The position numbers and the translations under genes were made by a program. From Amycolatopsis sp. NBC_00345 (GTDB lineage: Bacteria; Actinomycetota; Actinomycetes; Mycobacteriales; Pseudonocardiaceae), in the NCBI RefSeq assembly GCF_036116635.1, contig NZ_CP107995.1:4588001-4652000 (forward strand): a stretch of DNA of 64,000 bases, written 5' to 3'. Position 1 is the stretch's first letter. Each line of letters starts with the position of its first letter. The notes under the pieces are model-generated. The model was given only the letters and a program-made list of their open reading frames with translations, was not told the DNA's origin and did no database searches. Below, in pieces: positions 44,569-53,902 of the stretch.

Positions 44569-44754
44569 TCAGACGGGGCCGGGCTCTTCGGTGCCGGGCG
44601 GGCTGTCGACGTCCTTCGTCGAGGCGGGGGTGAGGTCCGGGCCCGGCACGGACGGCACGTCCCCGCGCAGGTGCTGCGGATCGGGCAGGGCGCCAAGGTC
44701 GTCTTCCTCGTCGTCGCGGTGGTCACGCGGGAACAGCTCGCTGCGGGGGCTCAT
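44569..44754 (-). CDS. Small acidic protein, 61 aa
   Basis: A frame beginning MSPRSELFPRDHRDDEEDD and rich in Asp, Glu and Pro, ending TEEPGPV. No known domain. The unusual acidic composition and isolated open frame in an otherwise gene-free 280-base stretch support coding, but no strong ribosome binding site is seen. It lies upstream of nothing obvious and ends before the O-methyltransferase tail. Confidence 0.45.
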   Translation of the reverse strand: MSPRSELFPRDHRDDEEDDLGALPDPQHLRGDVPSVPGPDLTPASTKDVDSPPGTEEPGPV

Positions 44755-44795
44755 GGCTCCGGGATACCCGCTTTTCCCTTACCGCACCAGGGGCG

Positions 44796-45848
44796 TCACG
44801 CGGCCGGACGCGACTGTGACTTTGACTGAGCGGACTTGGACTGCGCGGATTTCGACTGAGCGGACTTGGACCGCGGAGACTTGGACTCGGGCGACTTCGT
44901 CTGGGACTTCCCAGGACCGTCCAAGGTCAGCTGGTCCAGCAGGGTGAGCAGCAGCCCGTCACGCGTCGACCACGGGCAGATGCTCACCGGCCCGCCCGCC
45001 ACGGTCAGCAGCGCCTCCGCGACGATCGCGCCGCCCAGCGCCTGCTCCGCGCGCTGGCGGGTGATGCCGGGCAGCTTCGCGCGCCTCGACGACGGCATCG
45101 CCGCCAGCCGCGGGATCCACTCGCGCAGGTCGTCCAGGTACAGCTGGCGGGCCTTGCCCGGCCGGTCGCCCGCCAGGCGCGCCAGCTGCCGCAGCACCTT
45201 CGAGCAGCCGACCACCCGGTGGTCGGCGAACTCGGCCGTCACATCGCCCAGCGCGTCGGTCACCTGCTCCAGCGCGTGATCGCGCAGGGCCCGGACCATC
45301 TTCGACCGCACCGGCGGCTCGGCCGGCAGCCAGTCGCGCGTGACCGATCGGGCGCCCAGCGGCAGCGAGCGCGCGAACCCGGCGTGCTCGCCGTGGCCCG
45401 CGGCCAGCTCCACGGTGCCGCCGCCGATGTCCAGCACCAGCAGCGGGCCGCTCGACGCGCCGTACCAGCGCCGTGCGCCGACGTACGCCAGCTCAGCCTC
45501 GCGACGGCCGGAGAGGAACTGCAGCTCGACGCCGGTGTCACGGGCGACCCGGCGGACCACCTCGTGCACGTTCCCGGCGTCGCGGATGGAGGACGTGGCC
45601 AGCGGGAAGACGTCGGTGACGCCGTGGCGGGCGGCCGTCGCGGTGGCGGCCTCCACCGCGGCGGAGATCGCGTCGATCCCGCGGCGGGTCAGCCGGCCCT
45701 CCTCGTCGAGCTCACGGTCGAGGCGCAGCCGGGTCTGGTGGCTCAGCGCCGGCTCCAGCGGCGTGCCACCTTCCTCGACCACGACAAGCCGCGCGCTGAA
45801 CGACCCCACGTCCAGCACACCGACAGCGGGCCCCGCGATGCTGTGCAC
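44796..45848 (-). CDS. Ppx/GppA family exopolyphosphatase-like protein, 350 aa
   Basis: ASKHA-fold phosphatase acting on polyphosphate or pppGpp. Motifs: GVLDVGSFSARLVVVEEG (phosphate 1), LATSSIRDAGN, and the phosphate-2 loop VLDIGGGTVELAAG. The last 40 residues are a low-complexity tail of repeated SKSAQ units, encoded by 15-base DNA repeats at 44815-44895, and are probably disordered. The start is GTG at 45848. Actinobacteria have two such proteins; this matches the Ppx1-like short form. It is transcribed alone. Confidence 0.88.
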   Translation of the reverse strand: MHSIAGPAVGVLDVGSFSARLVVVEEGGTPLEPALSHQTRLRLDRELDEEGRLTRRGIDAISAAVEAATATAARHGVTDVFPLATSSIRDAGNVHEVVRRVARDTGVELQFLSGRREAELAYVGARRWYGASSGPLLVLDIGGGTVELAAGHGEHAGFARSLPLGARSVTRDWLPAEPPVRSKMVRALRDHALEQVTDALGDVTAEFADHRVVGCSKVLRQLARLAGDRPGKARQLYLDDLREWIPRLAAMPSSRRAKLPGITRQRAEQALGGAIVAEALLTVAGGPVSICPWSTRDGLLLTLLDQLTLDGPGKSQTKSPESKSPRSKSAQSKSAQSKSAQSKSQSRPAA

Positions 45849-46060
45849 AGTCCGGCCTACCTCGCTTCCGTTCAGGCCCCGTTTTCCCCCTGGACACCTT
45901 TCCTACACCCGCAACGGGCGGGATTTCGGCGTAATTACGGCTTTTCCGCGAAGGAACGGCGGCATTTTTCCGTCCCCACGCACCGGCCGATCACGGAAGA
46001 ATAACCCAGTCAGACGTTTGACCAGCGCGGCGCCCACGCCCGGACGTGACGGAGCACACA

Positions 46061-46101
46061 CGGAAAAGGGGCGAAGACCCGCAGGTCCCGCCCCTTTTCC
46101 G
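46061..46101 (-). terminator. Strong hairpin after the LLM oxidoreductase gene
   Basis: CGGAAAAGGGGCG at 46061-46073 pairs perfectly with CGCCCCTTTTCCG at 46089-46101, a 13-base stem with a 15-base loop, 25 bases past the stop of the minus-strand gene. It is the clearest terminator in the window. Confidence 0.85.
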
Positions 46102-46125
46102 ACGATATTCACACCGGCCGGCCGC

Positions 46126-47166
46126 TCAGCCGATGAGTTCCTTGAGTTTCGCGACGACGGCGACCCGCGCCTCACGGCCGGGCAGCAGCGGGCTGACGTT
46201 CAGCGTGGTCACCCCGGCCTCGGCGAACGCCGCCAGCCGCTCCTTGACGTAGCCGGCCGGGCCGACCAGCGAGATCGCGCGCAGCAGCTCCACCGGCACC
46301 GCCGCGGCGGCCTCGTCCTTCTTGCCGTCGAGGTAGAGGTCCTGGATCAGCTTGGCCTCGGCCTCGTAGCCGTAGCGGACGGCCAGGTCGTTGTAGAAGT
46401 TCCGGCCGCGCGCGCCCATGCCGCCGACGTACAGCGCGACGAGCGGGCGGACCTGGTCCAGCAGGTGGTCGACGTCGTCGCCGATGGCCAGGGCCGGGGC
46501 CGCGTACACGTCCAGCTCGCCCAGCGCCGGGTCACGCTTGGCCTTGCCCTCGGCGAGTGACGGGCCCCAGACGTCGGCGGCCTTCTCCGGGTGGAAGAAG
46601 ATCGGCTCCCAGCCCTCGGCCAGCTCGGCCGTGAGCGCCACGTTCTTGGGGCCGAGCGAGGCGAGCAGGATCGGGATGCGCTCGCGCACCGGGTGGTTGA
46701 TCAGCTTGAGCGGCTTGCCGAGGCCGGTGCCCTGGTCCGCGGGCAGCGGGATCTGGTAGTGCTTGCCGTCGTGGACCACGCGCTCGCGGCGCCACACCTG
46801 GCGGCAGATCTCGATGATCTCCCGGGTGCGGGCCAGCGGCGCGTCGTACTTCACCCCGTGGAAGCCCTCGATGACCTGCGGGCCGGACGCGCCGAGGCCG
46901 AGCGTGAACCGCCCGTTGGAGACGAAGTCCAGCCCGGCCGCGGTCATCGCGGTGAGGCTCGGCGTGCGGGTGTAGATCTGGAAGATCCCGGACGCCAGCT
47001 CGACCCGCTCGGTCTTCGCGGCCAGGTAGCCGAGCTGGCTGACCGCGTCGAAGCTGTAGGCCTCGGGCACGAACGCGATGTCCAGCCCGACTTTCTCCAG
47101 CTCCACGACGTCCGCGACGCTCTCGGCGAAGCCACCCGAGTAGTTGAGTCCCGTCCCGATCCGCAT
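46126..47166 (-). CDS. LLM-class F420-dependent oxidoreductase, 346 aa
   Basis: Luciferase-like monooxygenase fold using F420. Typical blocks: MRIGTGLNYSGG, VELASGIFQIYTRTPSLTAM, GRFTLGLGASGPQVIEGFHG and LASLGPKNVALTAELAEGW. The GxGxSGP and probe-like PxLLAxxGP signatures match the F420 branch rather than FMN luciferases. Many mycobacterial relatives exist, with unknown substrates. ATG at 47166 was preferred to one six codons upstream. A strong terminator follows. Confidence 0.88.
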   Translation of the reverse strand: MRIGTGLNYSGGFAESVADVVELEKVGLDIAFVPEAYSFDAVSQLGYLAAKTERVELASGIFQIYTRTPSLTAMTAAGLDFVSNGRFTLGLGASGPQVIEGFHGVKYDAPLARTREIIEICRQVWRRERVVHDGKHYQIPLPADQGTGLGKPLKLINHPVRERIPILLASLGPKNVALTAELAEGWEPIFFHPEKAADVWGPSLAEGKAKRDPALGELDVYAAPALAIGDDVDHLLDQVRPLVALYVGGMGARGRNFYNDLAVRYGYEAEAKLIQDLYLDGKKDEAAAAVPVELLRAISLVGPAGYVKERLAAFAEAGVTTLNVSPLLPGREARVAVVAKLKELIG

Positions 47167-47214
47167 CCTTGCCTCATTCCGCACAGGGTTTACCGGCTAA
47201 GCGCCCGCTCATGT

Positions 47215-48297
47215 CTACCACGAAGCCCCGGACGACCTCGCGTAGTGGCCGGGCGCGACACCGGTGAACCGGCGGAACGCGGTGGCGAACGCACTGGCCG
47301 ACCCGTACCCGACGGTGCGGGCGACCTCGTCGATCGTCCGGCCGCGGGCGAGCGCGTCCTTGGCCAGCGCCATCCGCCAGGCCAGCAGGTACGAGATCGG
47401 CGTCCGGCCGACCCGAGCGGAAAACCGCTCCGCGAACACCGACCTCGACAGATGCGCCGCGGCGGCCAGCGAGGCGACAGTCCAGGACCGGGCGGGGTCG
47501 GCATGCAGCGCACCCAACGCGGCGGCGACGGGTGGGTCGGCCAGGCCGGAGAGGAGGCCCGGGGCCGGGTTTTCACGCGGAGCCGGGGTGGCCGGAGTCG
47601 CCGGGGTGCTGCTGCCCGCTGGGCTTCCTTCTGTCATGGGGGTTTCGCGCGAGTCCGGGGCCGGCGGGGTGCTGCTGCTCGCCGGATTCCCTGCCGCCAT
47701 GGGGATTTCGAGTGGGTCCGGGCTTCCGTCTCCGCCCGGCCCGGCTCTCAGCGCCTCGACCAGCATGACCTCCACCAGCCGGGGCAGGACGAACCCCGCA
47801 CCGGGCCGATCGGCGGCGGCTTCGTCGCCGAGCAGGTCCAGCAGCTGCGAGATGCGGCGCGCGCCGCGGTCGGAGCCGTGCAGGTGGACCAGGGCTGGCA
47901 CGAGATCCAGCAGCAGCGCCGAATTGGCCGGATCGAGCAGGAAGTGCCCGCCGATCAAGCGGACTGGGCCGGCGTCCGCCGCGTCACCGCCGTTGCCGAC
48001 GGTGATCGAGTTGTCCTGGGCGCCGTCGAGCAGGGCTTCGCCGTCCTGGGGCGAGACGCCGGGAGCGCTGGCGAAGGTGAACGCGGGCGGGCCGCACAGC
48101 AGCAGGAAATCCCCCGCGGCCAGGGCTCGGGGCGGGCCGTCACTCAAGAGGAGACAGTGGCCGTCGGACACCATGCCGAAGTTGACGTCGCTGTTGCCCG
48201 GGAAGCGGACGGCCCAGTCGCCGGCTCCTTCGATCCGCTTCCACAGCACGGCACGGGGGCGGATCAGGCCGACGAGATCGGCCAGTGGATCAGTCAT
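47215..48297 (-). CDS. AraC family transcriptional regulator, 360 aa
   Basis: An N-terminal cupin-type sensor (AraC-like, cupin_6) is followed by a C-terminal double helix-turn-helix: WTVASLAAAAHLSRSVFAERF and RTIDEVARTVGYGSASAFATAFRRFTGVAPGHYAR. Between them lies a low-complexity linker of about 60 residues made of diverged repeats (ETPMTEGSPAGSSTP, EIPMAAGNPASSSTP), unusual for the family. It is divergent from an SDR gene, with only about 70 bases between, so it likely regulates that gene. Confidence 0.88.
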   Translation of the reverse strand: MTDPLADLVGLIRPRAVLWKRIEGAGDWAVRFPGNSDVNFGMVSDGHCLLLSDGPPRALAAGDFLLLCGPPAFTFASAPGVSPQDGEALLDGAQDNSITVGNGGDAADAGPVRLIGGHFLLDPANSALLLDLVPALVHLHGSDRGARRISQLLDLLGDEAAADRPGAGFVLPRLVEVMLVEALRAGPGGDGSPDPLEIPMAAGNPASSSTPPAPDSRETPMTEGSPAGSSTPATPATPAPRENPAPGLLSGLADPPVAAALGALHADPARSWTVASLAAAAHLSRSVFAERFSARVGRTPISYLLAWRMALAKDALARGRTIDEVARTVGYGSASAFATAFRRFTGVAPGHYARSSGASW

Positions 48298-48368
48298 TCG
48301 GACGCTCGCTCATCAATAGCGGACTCTCGATGATAGACAGTCCGGCCGCGCACTCGCAGGCTGGAGGC

Positions 48369-49208
48369 ATGACCGAAACATCGCGCTCCACCGTCCTGAT
48401 CACCGGCAGCTCGTCCGGCTTCGGCCGCGCGACCGTCCACTTGTTCCGCGCCCGCGGCTGGAACGTCGTCGCCACAGCGCGGCGCGCGGACGCCTGGGCG
48501 GACGAGCCGCCGGCCGAAGACCTGCTGGTCTGCTCCCTCGACGTCACCGACGCCGGATCCATCGACGCGGCCGTCACTGCGGCCGTGGCCCGCTTCGGCC
48601 GTCTCGACTGCGTCGTCAGCAACGCGGGCGCCGGGCTGCTCTCGGTCTTCGAGAGCACGCCGATGACAACCGTGCGGGATCTGTTCGACACCAACGTTTT
48701 CGGGATGATGGTGGTCACCCGGGCCGCGCTGCCGCACCTCGCGGCGCACGGCGGGCGCGTGGTCACCGTGGCGTCCGGCTCCGGCATCGTGCCCGAGCCG
48801 CTGATGTCGGTGTACTCCGCGACGAAGTTCGCCGTCGAGGGTTTCACCGAGTCGCTGCGCCACGAACTCATCGGCCGCGGCGTCGGCGTCAAGCTCGTCG
48901 AGCCCGGGCTGGTCCGGGAGACGAACTTCGTCCAGCGCACCACCGAGACCTCCCTCGCCGTGCCCGTGCCGCCCGGTTACGAGGACTACTTCGCCCAGGT
49001 GGTGGCGGGTTACCAGCAGGAGTCGCCGTACCGGCTGGCCACGGAGTCCGATGTGGCCGAAGCCATCGTCACCGCGGCCACCGACGACACCAGCCGGCTG
49101 CGCCACGTCGTCGGCGAGGACACCGAAGTGTCCGCCCGCCAACGACGGGAAACGTCCGAAAAGGACTACAACGACTGGGCCCTCGCCCGGTCCGGCGCCA
49201 CCGGCTGA
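48369..49208 (+). CDS. Short-chain dehydrogenase/reductase, 279 aa
   Basis: Classical SDR: cofactor loop TGSSSGFGRATVH, NAGAG, catalytic Ser in SGSG and YSATK. The C-terminal part with QRTTETSLAVPVPPGYEDYF is as in the oxidoreductases typically paired with AraC regulators. Substrate unknown. ATG at 48369 was taken because family homology begins there; GGAGG lies only one base before it, so initiation may instead use an upstream in-frame ATG near 48336. Divergent from the AraC gene. Confidence 0.88.
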   Translation: MTETSRSTVLITGSSSGFGRATVHLFRARGWNVVATARRADAWADEPPAEDLLVCSLDVTDAGSIDAAVTAAVARFGRLDCVVSNAGAGLLSVFESTPMTTVRDLFDTNVFGMMVVTRAALPHLAAHGGRVVTVASGSGIVPEPLMSVYSATKFAVEGFTESLRHELIGRGVGVKLVEPGLVRETNFVQRTTETSLAVPVPPGYEDYFAQVVAGYQQESPYRLATESDVAEAIVTAATDDTSRLRHVVGEDTEVSARQRRETSEKDYNDWALARSGATG

Positions 49209-49363
49209 CGACCGGCGGCTGGCGCCCGACGGCGCGCGGCGGCTGGCTGCTGACTGTTGCTGGCGGCTGACGGCGCGCGGCGGCTGACCGCTGGCTGCTG
49301 CTGGCGGCGACTGCTGCTGCTGCTGGCGGCTCACGACCAGCTGCTGGCGGCTCACGACCGACG
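49209..49363. repeat. CTGCTGGCGGCT low-complexity tandem repeat
   Basis: The gap between the SDR and fumarylacetoacetase genes consists of repeats of CTGCTGGCGG and GACGGCGCGCGGCGGCT. The last two 21-base units, starting at 49320 and 49341, agree at 19 of 21 bases. This is a slippage-prone intergenic block that separates convergent genes. Confidence 0.75.
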
Positions 49364-49365
49364 GC

Positions 49366-50571
49366 TCAGTGCGGCACCACCCGCCCGCGCACGTCGCCGA
49401 AGCCGATCCGCCCGCCGCCGAAGCCGGGCGCGGTCGCGCTGATCACGACCTCGTCGCCGTCCTCCACGAAGGTCCGCGTCTCGCCGCCGGCCAGCTCGAA
49501 CGGCTCCCGCCCGCCCCAGCTCAGCTCCAGGAACGAGCCGCGCTGCTCCTTCGCCGGTCCCGTGACCGTGCCCGACGCGTAGAGATCGCCGGTCCGCAGG
49601 CTCGCGCCGTTCACGGTCAGGTGCGCCAGCTGCTGCGCCGCCGTCCAGTACTGCGTGGCGAACGGCGGGCTGGACACGAGGTGCCCGTTGAGCCGGATCT
49701 CCAGCGCCAGGTCCAGCCCCCACGGCTCGGCGCCGCGCAGGTACTCGAACGGCTCGGGGTCCTGCGGGGGCTGCGGCACGCGGGCGTGCTCCAGCGCGTC
49801 GAGCGGCACGATCCACGGCGACACCGAGGTGGCGAACGACTTGCCCAGGAACGGCCCCAGCGGCTGGGACTCCCAGCCCTGCAGGTCGCGCGCGGACCAG
49901 TCGTTCACCAGGCACACGCCGAAGACGTGCTCGGCGAAGTCCCCGACCGGCACGGGCGTGCCCATGGTGGACGGGGTGCCGACGACAAAGCCGACCTCCG
50001 CCTCGATGTCCAGCCGCTTCGACGGCCCGAACGACGGCTCGGCGGCCTGGCGCGCCTTGCGCTGCCCGCTCGGCCGGACCACGGGCGTGCCGGACACCAC
50101 CACGGTGCCGGCCCGGCCGTGGTAGCCGATCGGCAGGCGCTTCCAGTTCGGCGGCAGCCGGGCCTCGGCGCCGCCGAAGATCCGGGCGGCGTTGAGCGCG
50201 TGCTGCTCGCTCGAGTAGAAGTCGACGTAGTCGGCGACCTCGAACGGCAGGTGGTTCGTGACCTCCGAGCGCGGCACCAGGTGCGCCCCGGCCTGGTCGG
50301 CGTAACGCGGCTCGGTCAGCCACTCCCGGACCTGCCCGCGCACCGCCCGCCAGGTCGTGGCACCCGCGGCCAGCAACGGGTTCAGCACCCCGCCGTCGAG
50401 CAGCCGAGCGAACGGCGCCGCGGCCTCCTCCGCCGCCGCGGACAGGTCGAGCACGTGCTCCCCCACCGCGACGCCGACACGACGGGCGAGCTCGCCCCCG
50501 CGCGAGAACACGCCGTACGGCAAGTTGTCCAGGCCGAACGGAGTGTCCTCGGCGAGGTCGAGCCAGGTCAC
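49366..50571 (-). CDS. fahA: Fumarylacetoacetase, 401 aa
   Basis: Last enzyme of tyrosine and homogentisate catabolism, splitting fumarylacetoacetate to fumarate and acetoacetate. N-terminal SH3-like domain, then the FAH catalytic domain: PIGYHGRAGTVVVSGTPV, the metal-binding EAEVGFVVG and NDWSARDLQGWE, FLGKSFATSVSPWIV, and the GTVTGP loop. Length matches the bacterial/eukaryotic long form. The start is GTG at 50571. It lies 13 bases from the DUF885 gene in the same direction, so the two may be cotranscribed, though no other tyrosine-degradation gene is adjacent. Confidence 0.95.
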   Translation of the reverse strand: MTWLDLAEDTPFGLDNLPYGVFSRGGELARRVGVAVGEHVLDLSAAAEEAAAPFARLLDGGVLNPLLAAGATTWRAVRGQVREWLTEPRYADQAGAHLVPRSEVTNHLPFEVADYVDFYSSEQHALNAARIFGGAEARLPPNWKRLPIGYHGRAGTVVVSGTPVVRPSGQRKARQAAEPSFGPSKRLDIEAEVGFVVGTPSTMGTPVPVGDFAEHVFGVCLVNDWSARDLQGWESQPLGPFLGKSFATSVSPWIVPLDALEHARVPQPPQDPEPFEYLRGAEPWGLDLALEIRLNGHLVSSPPFATQYWTAAQQLAHLTVNGASLRTGDLYASGTVTGPAKEQRGSFLELSWGGREPFELAGGETRTFVEDGDEVVISATAPGFGGGRIGFGDVRGRVVPH

Positions 50572-50584
50572 TGCGGATCTCCTC

Positions 50585-53500
50585 CTACCGGCGGGCGCGG
50601 GCCGAAACCCACTCCGTCACCAGATCGTCCAAAGTAGACAGCGGAAGGATCCCGTTGCCCAGCACCACGTCGTGGAACTCGCGGATGTCGAAGTCCTCGC
50701 CCAGCGCCCGCTCGGCCTCAGCGCGCACGCGCTGGATCTCCAGCCGCCCCACCATGTAGCCGAGCGCCTGGCCGGGATTCGCCACGTAGCGGTCCACTTC
50801 GGCCTCGATCTCGAGCTTCGCCATCGGCGTGTTCTCGACCAGGTAGTCGATGGCCCGCTGACGGCTCCAGCCCAGCGCGTGCAGACCGGTGTCGACCACC
50901 AGCCGCCCGGCCCGCATCGAGTCCTGCGTGAGCATGCCCAGGCGGGTGATGTCGTCGAGGTAGAGGCCCATCTCGTCGGCGAGCCGCTCGGCGTAGAGGC
51001 CCCAGCCCTCCAGGTACGCGGTGAACGGCACGACGCGCCGCAGCATCGGCAGGCCGGTCAGCTCCTGTACGAAGGAGAGCTGGAAGTGGTGCCCCGGCAC
51101 GGCTTCGTGGAACGCTATGGCCTCACTGGTGAACCGCGGCCGCGAACTAGCCTCGTACGTGTTGGCGTAGTACGTGCCCGGGCGCGAGCCGTCGAAGGAG
51201 GGCGGCAGGTAGTAGGCGATGGTGCCGCTCGCCGCCTCGGTCTCGGCCACCGGCTCCACTACGCACCGAGCCGCCGGGACGCGGGAAAACCATTCCGGCG
51301 CAACGGCTTCCGCCCGGGAGATCGCGGCACGGGCACCGTCGAGCAGCTCCTCACCGTCACGCCAGCGCAGCTCGGGGTCCGACCGCAGCCGTTCGAAGAT
51401 CTCTGCCAGGTCCGCCGTGCCGAACACCTTGGTGCCCAGCTCGCGGTACTCCGCCGCCAGCCCCTCGGCGACCCGCAGACCGGCGTCGTGCAGTTCCTGC
51501 GCGGTGCGCTCGGTGGTGGTCTCCGCGCGGATCAGGCCCTGGTACTTCTCCTGCCCGCCGGGCAGGTGCCCGAGGCCCGGCTCGGTCTCCGGCTTGGCGA
51601 CTGGCAGCGCCTCGTCGGCGAGGAAGGCGCGGTAGCGCGCGAAGGCGGGGTGCACCACCTCGGCCAGCAGGCGGTCGCGCTCCTCGGCGAAGCCCTCGAC
51701 CTCCACCAGAGGCGTGAGCCGCAGCGAGTCGGTTTCGGCGTCGAGGTAGCGGTCGACGTAGCCGATCCCGATGCGCACCAGGAAGTCCGGCGCCACCAAG
51801 CCTTCGGCCATGGTGGCGCGCTGAGCCTCGATCACCGCGTCGAGGAAATCGCCGAGCGCGCCGAGCCGGCTGAGGTAGCCGCGAGCCTTCTCCTCGTCTT
51901 CCGGCGTCAGCTGGGGCAGGATCATCAGCAGGTACAGCACGGGCGAGCTGAAGCTGTCGCTCACGGCGAAGCCGGACACGCGCGAGTCGATCGAGTCGAT
52001 CGCCCCACGGGCGCGCGTGATCACCACATCGCGGGTCACGACCTCCGCGCTGGTCAGGCCGGCGCGGTCGATCGCCTCGGCGCGCGCGGCGATGCCGTCG
52101 TAAGTGGCGCGATACCGCTGCGCCGCGGCAAGGCTGGGGTCGCCGAGCTTGTCGTGGTCACCGGGCAGGCCGTAGATCGTGCGATCGAGCGGCTCGCGCT
52201 CGAAGTCCAGCTCCAGGAGTTCCTCGGCCAGCCCGTTGACGGTGTCGCCGTGCCCGGCCACCCACTCGGAGACCACGGCGTCCAGCACCGACAGCGGCAG
52301 CGCGCCGCCGGAGAGCACGACGTCGTGGAACGCGCGCACATCGAAACGGCTCCCGAGGCGGGCCTCGGCGGCGGCGCGGACGCGCTGGATCTCCAGCCGC
52401 CCCACCAGGTATGCGAGCGCCTGTCCCGGATAGCCGATGTAACGGTCGACCTCGGCTTCGATCTCGACGGGCGCCATCGGCGTGTTCTCGACCAGGTAGT
52501 CGATCGCCCGCTGACGGCTCCAGCCCAGCGCGTGCAGACCGGTGTCGACCACCAGCCGCCCGGCCCGCATCGACTCCAGGGTGAGCATGCCGAGCAGGGA
52601 GACGTCGTCGGAGTACAGGCCCATTTCGTCGGCGAGGCGCTCGGTGTAGAGGCCCCAGCCCTCGGTGTAGGCGGTGAAGTCGCCGATCCGGCGCAACAGC
52701 GGCAGGTCGGTCAGCCCCAGCGCCGTGCTCAGCTGGAAGTGGTGGCCCGGGATCGCCTCGTGGAACGCCGTGGCCTCGGCCGTGTGCCGGAAGCGCTCGG
52801 TGGCCTCGTAGGTGTTGGCGAAGTAGGTGCCCGGCCGGGAGCCGTCGGTGGCGGGCAGCATGTAGTACGCGGGCGGCGCGCCGGGCGCGGAGTCCTCCGG
52901 GACCGCCTCGACCGTCCACGGCTGCTCCGGGATCCGGCCGAACCATTTCGGGGACTCGGCGGCCGCGCGGGTGATGGCCGCGCGGGCGGTGTCGAGCAGC
53001 TCGCCGGCGCTGGACCAGCGCAGCTTCGGGTCGGTGCGCAGCCGGTCGAAGATCTCGGGCAGCTCCCGCGTGCCGAACACCCGCGCGCCGAGTTCGCGGT
53101 ACTGCTCGGCCTGGCCCGCGATCACTTCGAGGCCGGTGTCGTGCAGTTCCTGCGGGCCGCGCGCGGTGGTGGTGTGCAGGCGGGCGAGACGGGCGTAGAT
53201 CTCGTCGCCGCCGGGCAGCCAGGAGACGCCGGCCTTGTCGTCCGGGCGGCCGTGCTGCACGACTTCGGCCGCGAGGAAGTCGCGGTACTCCTGGAAAGCC
53301 GGGCGCACGACGTCGCGCAGCAGCTCCTCGCGCCGGGCCGCGAACTCGTCGTCCGGCGCGGGCTGGCGCAGCAGCGGGTCGCCCGCGGCCTCGGCGAGGT
53401 AGCGGTCCAGGTGGGCGATGGCGCCCCGCACCAGCCGCGCGACCGGCACCCGCCCGGCCGCGATGCCCGCGCGGTGCCGTTCGGCGACCGCGCGCAGGTA

Positions 53501-53902
53501 CGCCGGGATCTCGGCGAGCCGCCCGAGGTGCGCCTCCGCCGACGACCCGGCCGCGACGGACACCATCGGCAGCGACGACAGCAGCCCGGCCGCGGGCGCG
53601 ACGAACAGGTCGCTGAGGGTGAACTCGGTGGAGTGGCTGCCGATCAGGTCCAGCCGGCCCTCGATGGAGCGGACCAGGACGTCACGCGTCACGCGGTCCT
53701 CGCCGGACAGGCCCGCGGCCTCGACCGCGCGAGCCCGCTCCAGCAGTGCGGACAGCCGCCCGCAGTGCGCGGCCTCGGCCTCGGCGCTCGGATCGCCGAG
53801 GCCCGGCGCGTCCGGCCGGATGCCCAGCAACGCGGCGGAAAGCGGCTCGACGGCGAACAATTCGTCGACGAACTCGTCGGCGAGATCGGTGACGACGGTC
53901 AT
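50585..53902 (-). CDS. Tandem-duplicated DUF885 protein, 1105 aa
   Basis: Two complete DUF885 domains in one chain, where the family usually has one of about 560 aa. Each copy has the metallopeptidase-like zinc motif, FHEAIPGHHFQLS in the N-terminal copy and FHEAVPGHHFQLS in the C-terminal copy, with the same helical surroundings; a 34-residue stretch (ending ENTPMA) is identical in both. DUF885 proteins resemble gluzincin peptidases of the M32/M3 kind, but few have been characterised. The start at 53902 was chosen because MTVVTDLADEFVDELF matches the family. The upstream 44 codons look non-coding. Confidence 0.9.
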   Translation of the reverse strand: MTVVTDLADEFVDELFAVEPLSAALLGIRPDAPGLGDPSAEAEAAHCGRLSALLERARAVEAAGLSGEDRVTRDVLVRSIEGRLDLIGSHSTEFTLSDLFVAPAAGLLSSLPMVSVAAGSSAEAHLGRLAEIPAYLRAVAERHRAGIAAGRVPVARLVRGAIAHLDRYLAEAAGDPLLRQPAPDDEFAARREELLRDVVRPAFQEYRDFLAAEVVQHGRPDDKAGVSWLPGGDEIYARLARLHTTTARGPQELHDTGLEVIAGQAEQYRELGARVFGTRELPEIFDRLRTDPKLRWSSAGELLDTARAAITRAAAESPKWFGRIPEQPWTVEAVPEDSAPGAPPAYYMLPATDGSRPGTYFANTYEATERFRHTAEATAFHEAIPGHHFQLSTALGLTDLPLLRRIGDFTAYTEGWGLYTERLADEMGLYSDDVSLLGMLTLESMRAGRLVVDTGLHALGWSRQRAIDYLVENTPMAPVEIEAEVDRYIGYPGQALAYLVGRLEIQRVRAAAEARLGSRFDVRAFHDVVLSGGALPLSVLDAVVSEWVAGHGDTVNGLAEELLELDFEREPLDRTIYGLPGDHDKLGDPSLAAAQRYRATYDGIAARAEAIDRAGLTSAEVVTRDVVITRARGAIDSIDSRVSGFAVSDSFSSPVLYLLMILPQLTPEDEEKARGYLSRLGALGDFLDAVIEAQRATMAEGLVAPDFLVRIGIGYVDRYLDAETDSLRLTPLVEVEGFAEERDRLLAEVVHPAFARYRAFLADEALPVAKPETEPGLGHLPGGQEKYQGLIRAETTTERTAQELHDAGLRVAEGLAAEYRELGTKVFGTADLAEIFERLRSDPELRWRDGEELLDGARAAISRAEAVAPEWFSRVPAARCVVEPVAETEAASGTIAYYLPPSFDGSRPGTYYANTYEASSRPRFTSEAIAFHEAVPGHHFQLSFVQELTGLPMLRRVVPFTAYLEGWGLYAERLADEMGLYLDDITRLGMLTQDSMRAGRLVVDTGLHALGWSRQRAIDYLVENTPMAKLEIEAEVDRYVANPGQALGYMVGRLEIQRVRAEAERALGEDFDIREFHDVVLGNGILPLSTLDDLVTEWVSARARR

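Noticed and set aside
49209..49363. CRISPR array in the repeat-rich gap
   Set aside because: Repeats are short, degenerate and directly abutting with no spacers, and no cas gene is near.
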